Positions 1-64,000 of a DNA stretch of 64,000 nt are shown here, in pieces (the first letter of the stretch is position 1; each line of letters begins with the position of its first letter). The position numbers and the translations under genes are program-made. The notes beneath the pieces were generated by a model, which had not been told where the DNA came from, did no database searches, and saw nothing but the letters and a program-made list of their open reading frames with translations. Source of the DNA: Varanus komodoensis (Eukaryota; Chordata; Lepidosauria; Squamata; Varanidae). The stretch covers positions 80,316,468-80,380,467 of the forward strand of contig NW_025335268.1 of assembly GCF_004798865.1 (NCBI RefSeq). The letters are read 5' to 3'.

Positions 1-3000
1 AACCATGCTTATTTGTGCTAACTGTGGTTTGCTATTAATGAAGATGCATCTGTTTTGAAACTAGTCTTATATTCTTTGTTAATTAAGAAGAATATAAGTT
101 TATTCACCACCATATAGGTTGTTTTTGAGATAAATTCTGGCTATGATTTAAGGTAGAAGTGGAATTAAGGTGGGTCTCCAGATTTTTGGACTTCACCTCC
201 CAGAAGATCCTCCGAGAATGACCAGTGGTCAAGAACGCAGGGAGACGAAGCCCAAAATATCTGGAAATACCTTCCTACTCCTGATTTAGGCTGCCAGAGA
301 GAATTTGTGTAAAGAGAAACACCATTTCATGGTTTGCTCTCCGTCCTTCAGTTATGGTTAAAGGTACAGCATCATTATCTGCATATGTGCATAGTCTGTT
401 TAATTCAAAGTAACATTCTTATATTAATAATTTGATTTGTATGGCACTATTCCTATCAGTTTGCATTCTCGGCACTTTTCATAAAAATATAAAATCTAAC
501 CATATTTTAAACTACTTAGAAGTATTTCTTAAAAAGAGAAGCAATGGAAAATGGAAAATGTATACGAAAAGGAACAAATAGTAGATCTTCTAGAACCTGG
601 TGCTGGCTATCACTGCGTATGTGTATGCTTATTAAAAGAGGATGCAGTATGAATTCCAATTCCCAACATTATCTTCTGTAGCACATAGGATTCCCTTTCC
701 GAAGTCATATTAGCATACCAAATGAGCTTCAATAATTGCAGACTAGCTCATCCAAACTTTTGATTAGGGTGACCACTAGTGCATTGCCAAAATAGAGGAT
801 ACGCATGAGAAGACAATAGTGAATAACAATTAACATACAATTTACACATCAGTGTAATTAAATCAACAATTAGAACTCAAAGTTCGCAAAAGTCAAACCG
901 GTTCACTGAAATCATCATCCAGATTTTTAAATTAATTTGAACTTCTGCTCCACAAACCCCCTTTCTCCTACCACATATACCATCTAGCCATTACTACACT
1001 TCTCCGTCCTTCCACTCCTGTTCTTATCTTTTACTTGTGTCTGCCTGCATGAGTATCAAAGCTGATGGAGAGTTCCAAGAATTGGGGAACACTACCATCT
1101 CCTTTGCTTCTGCAAATTAGGAAATGGTAACCACAGGACCATTTCTTTTCCATGCAAAATATCTTCCTTTCTTTAACACTTCCTACCTTCCATGTTCTCC
1201 ATCTGCATTTATTATATATTTATCTGAAGTATTTTTATCCCAATTTTCAACCAAAAAAGTCTTCTAGAATGGCTTATACTCATCACAAGAAAGAAAGGAG
1301 TGGGGGGGGGAGGGGAGAGAGAGACCTCCATTTTTCCTGCATACAATGAACCAGCTCAGCCCCAAGCAACTTTCATTGCTTATTAATCAGACAGATTCTC
1401 TCACTGTCTCTCATTCTATCTGGAGAGCAACAATAACCCTACAATGGAGCTGTTGGTCACCACCTTGTTTATGTAGAAAGAGGTATCTGATGTGTTTCCT
1501 GCAGCCTTTCAATTATTGAGTTAGGATAGAAGCCAGCCTATTTGCAAATATGGAAGTTACGACATTAAAACTATTCCTGGCTGTGTTGACCGTTATGAGA
1601 ACTAAGCCTTTTTGTGTGTTTTCTAGGGATCCCTGCACATCAGGGCTTATAAAACATCTGCAGCCACAATCCTGTAAATATTATATCCAATAGGGTCCTT
1701 TCAGCACAATAGGTTTTAAAGCAATGCAATATATCATTGCAGTACGAACAAGCACAGGTTGTTAACAGATATGGTATGTTTAACTGGATTAAAATGAACC
1801 AAGGGAGAGGATTTTAATTGTGTGGTTGACTTTTCAGAATTGGACCAGTGACATAAAAAAAATCTGAACAGATATAACTATTGTAAGTAGCCTGTGTTCA
1901 TGGGCATCCATAACACATTCCTTCAGAAGTCTGCAATACGCAAGGCAACGTTTATACCTGCTGAATTTTGGTGAATCAGGTTCAGTGGTCCTGCCATTGC
2001 AAAGAGAAGTCTTGGCTTCCTTAAGATTAATTTAAACTGTGACATATTTTAAACCCACAAAATAGCATCTTTCAATAGGAAGAGGAACAGCCTGTCTGAA
2101 TGATATTTAATTCGTGGTAATATTCCAGCAAGCATACATATGACAAAAGCAGGAGAGCTTAATCTGATATAGCAAAAAGAGGCCAGAAACTGTAAGATAA
2201 TGCTCCTTGTTGCTGCTAATCTGCTCTTGCAATCATTCCTGTCTTCTGTCAGTCGTCTACATGAAGAAGAAAGGAATGAGAGATTGAAAGCAGTGAATGG
2301 AATATTATTTAGCAGTACTACTGCCTAGCTTTTGATAAAGGAAATAATAAATTCTTGACTGGTGCTAAGAATGTTAACGTACTTTTGTTAACAGTATGTT
2401 ATTTATGGCATCTTCCTAAATTTTTATTTCTTCTGTTCCTGCCATTTCATAGGCATTTGCACAAATCTTATGTTTCACATTTACTTATACACATGTTTTA
2501 ATATGTTTAAGTTTAATTTATAGGTAGTAGCTACCAGCCATAAGAATATTACATTTTCAGCTGTGATTATTTAATGGCTAAAGATGTGATGCGCTTCTAA
2601 GGATATGATCTGGGAAGGGGCGTATGTGTATTTGTAAATATTTATAGGAGTAAAACAAACCTTAAGGTACAACCCAGTCCTTGAGATCCACTGCTGCTTA
2701 GATTCTTGGGAAGTCAGAAGTTCGGCTTTGCTGGTAATTACTTATCCACAGTATCTACTGCTGGAACCCTCCCTGCAGTTTTGGTTGAAGGTTGCACCAG
2801 CCAGATGCTGTGACACAGGAGCAAGAATGGAACATAGCACGGATACTTATGGGAACACAGATTTGGATGAACCATACTTGCCTTATTACACACACATTCC
2901 TAGGGACATGGCAGAGATCTGCTCCAGGACAGTACCTGGCCTAAGTAATTCCCTTCTCATGGACTCATTGCAAACCAATAGGACAACATGGGGAAGTTCC

Positions 3001-3634
3001 CAAGTCTTCTTCTGGTAGCTCCATTGTTTTGGATACTATAGCGATATTGTAGGATTGCTTGGCTAATCTATTTCCAATTAAGGTCATCTTCTGAACACTT
3101 CAAGTTGAGTGAGACATGATGATGAGCATGCATGAGGAGTATCCACAGGCACTGCGATGTCATAAGACTGTATACACTATTTCAAAAATTTTAGAACTGT
3201 ATTTTCAGCAGTTTAGAAGTTGAAAGGGGGAAAAGATGGGTGTACTTTCATGTGTTCACTTATATTGTTCCTCCTGTGATGTACATGTACAGGAATACCA
3301 GTGTGAACTCCTGATTCTGTGTATCCTTAACTGCCCCCCACAACAATTACAGTAATTGTGATGGGCAGTTCTCAGTGGTCTAAGCATAGGAAAGTACATA
3401 AATGGTATTGACTAGGTCACAGTATAAATGTCTCCTTAGTTTAGCTTCTCTTAATTGGGAATGTGGGAGATGTGGGAAAAACAAGTATTTAGATTCATGT
3501 GGGTAATGTTTTAACTTGCCTGTGCCAACTTTCATTTTCATTTCATTTTCAGTTCAAAAGGAATTGCTGTACTTTTTAAAAGAAATATATATCCAATAAT
3601 TTAACTCATTTTTTTCTTCTCTCCTCTCCTTTAG
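1..3634 (+). other. ANOS1: ANOS1 intron 1 (3' part)
   Basis: Intronic sequence before exon 2, ending in a long pyrimidine tract. It is AT-rich, with a G-rich/GA-rich run near 1301-1322. I recognise no repeat family, exon or RNA gene here. Exon 1 is not present, so it lies upstream of the window. Confidence 0.75.
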
Positions 3635-63242
<59,608 letters not shown>

Positions 63243-63360
63243 GTAAGTAAAATGAATGATCCCTTCTGGTGATTTTCAGAAATGATTCAGAGTATTTACT
63301 ATGGAATTATCTGTTTAGTGTGATTTCCAAACACCAGTGTCTAAACAAGATGTTTGTCTG

Positions 63361-63362
63361 AA

Positions 63363-63406
<44 letters not shown>

Positions 63407-63408
63407 AA
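63361..63408. repeat. (GAAA)n microsatellite
   Basis: About 12 GAAA units, roughly 120 bp downstream of the exon 11 donor. Confidence 0.98.
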
Positions 63409-63911
63409 ATCAGTCTTACTACTTAACAAACAATAATACTGGTAAAGCCAACTAGTGTAAAGGGATCAACTTACATGTTCAATTCCTGTTCTTCATACTG
63501 TTTTGTAAACTCATGCTTTACAGTATGTTCTGTGTAGCAGAAGTATGCAAGTATGTTACATATCAAAATGTATATTACTCTTGTAGTTGCTAGTGACACA
63601 CTATGGCTTGTTCTCCTGGTTTTCCCATCATTTTATATTCATTATGAGAAAAGCTATTTAAATTTATGCATGGGTCTTAAGGTGCAGAAACTCAAAAGTA
63701 GCAAACATTAGTGCAACTTGGCTGTCTTTAGGCAAAGGTATTTTGTCTCATTATGCTATGATAGGAATGAGCTTTTAGACTGAGCTCACAGTCTTTGCTT
63801 TTTTTAACATTTAAATCAGAGTCTCTAAACACAGTTTCCTCTTCTCCCTGAACCAAGATTCTGTGATGCTGTAGTATTGGAAGAAAGTCAGGATACTGAA
63901 ATGAATGAATG

Positions 63912-63915
63912 CAAA

Positions 63916-63962
<47 letters not shown>

Positions 63963-63964
63963 AT
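63912..63964. repeat. (AAAT)n microsatellite
   Basis: About 13 AAAT units without interruption, with no LINE body recognised next to it. Confidence 0.97.
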
Positions 63965-64000
63965 GTTTACCAGAATCAGAAAATACCGGTTCCCTAAACC

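Larger units (their letters stand above)
63243..64000 (+). other. ANOS1: ANOS1 intron 11 (5' part)
   Basis: The intron begins at the gtaagt donor of exon 11 and runs off the window. It holds (GAAA)n (63361-63408) and (AAAT)n (63912-63964) microsatellites. Exon 12 is not reached. Confidence 0.85.

Noticed and set aside
63361-63964. Regular repeats that might suggest a CRISPR-like array
   Set aside because: They are uninterrupted tetranucleotide microsatellites with no spacers, in a vertebrate intron.

Overview
This window is vertebrate genomic DNA. It is AT-rich, intron-dominated and packed with decayed transposons, and it lies entirely inside one gene on the + strand: ANOS1 (KAL1), which encodes the secreted extracellular-matrix glycoprotein anosmin-1. 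Ten consecutive coding exons can be placed, homologous to human exons 2 to 11. They start at 3635, 30916, 32615, 35358, 36722, 48641, 51324, 55120, 61899 and 63071. Every one has an AG acceptor and a GT donor, and the reading frame stays open across all joins (1414 coding nt). Exon 1 (signal peptide and first cysteine-rich stretch) lies upstream of position 1. Exons 12 onward (end of FN3-3, FN3-4, His-rich tail, 3'UTR) lie beyond 64000. The exons encode the end of the N-terminal Cys-rich region, the eight-cysteine WAP domain (exon 4), FN3-1 (exons 5+6), FN3-2 (exons 7+8) and most of FN3-3 (exons 9 to 11).

The repeats point to a squamate reptile (lizard or snake). Two BovB-type LINE 3' ends carry the (CAA)n tail. 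There are several L2-type LINE 3' ends, including one fairly intact ORF2 C-terminus. CR1 3' tails, tRNA-derived SINEs with L2-like tails, palindromic hAT-like MITEs and Tc1-like DNA transposon remains are also present. The species was not determined.

Layout: intron 1 (1-3634) has no repeat I recognise. Intron 2 (3683-30915, about 27 kb) holds a 5S-rRNA/CR1 chimera, palindromic MITEs, CR1, RTE, L2 and BovB fragments and a 75-bp tandem duplication. Introns 3 to 5 are short. Intron 6 (36852-48640) carries antisense L2s, a Tc1 end, a CR1 tail, a 213-bp GC-rich hAT element with perfect ends and target duplication, and a CR1 reverse-transcriptase relic split by a SINE. Introns 7 and 8 have oppositely oriented L2 copies on either side of exon 8. 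Intron 8 also holds a Tc1 relic carrying an internally deleted L2, ending just upstream of exon 9. Intron 9 holds SINEs and two antisense CR1 tails.

I saw no second gene, no RNA gene, no CRISPR array and no retroviral or LTR fossil. Nothing here looks like a new biological system. The points most worth a second look are the 5S-CR1 chimera, the rewritten FN3-2/FN3-3 linker, the transposon structures next to exons 8 and 9, and the perfect-ended hAT element.
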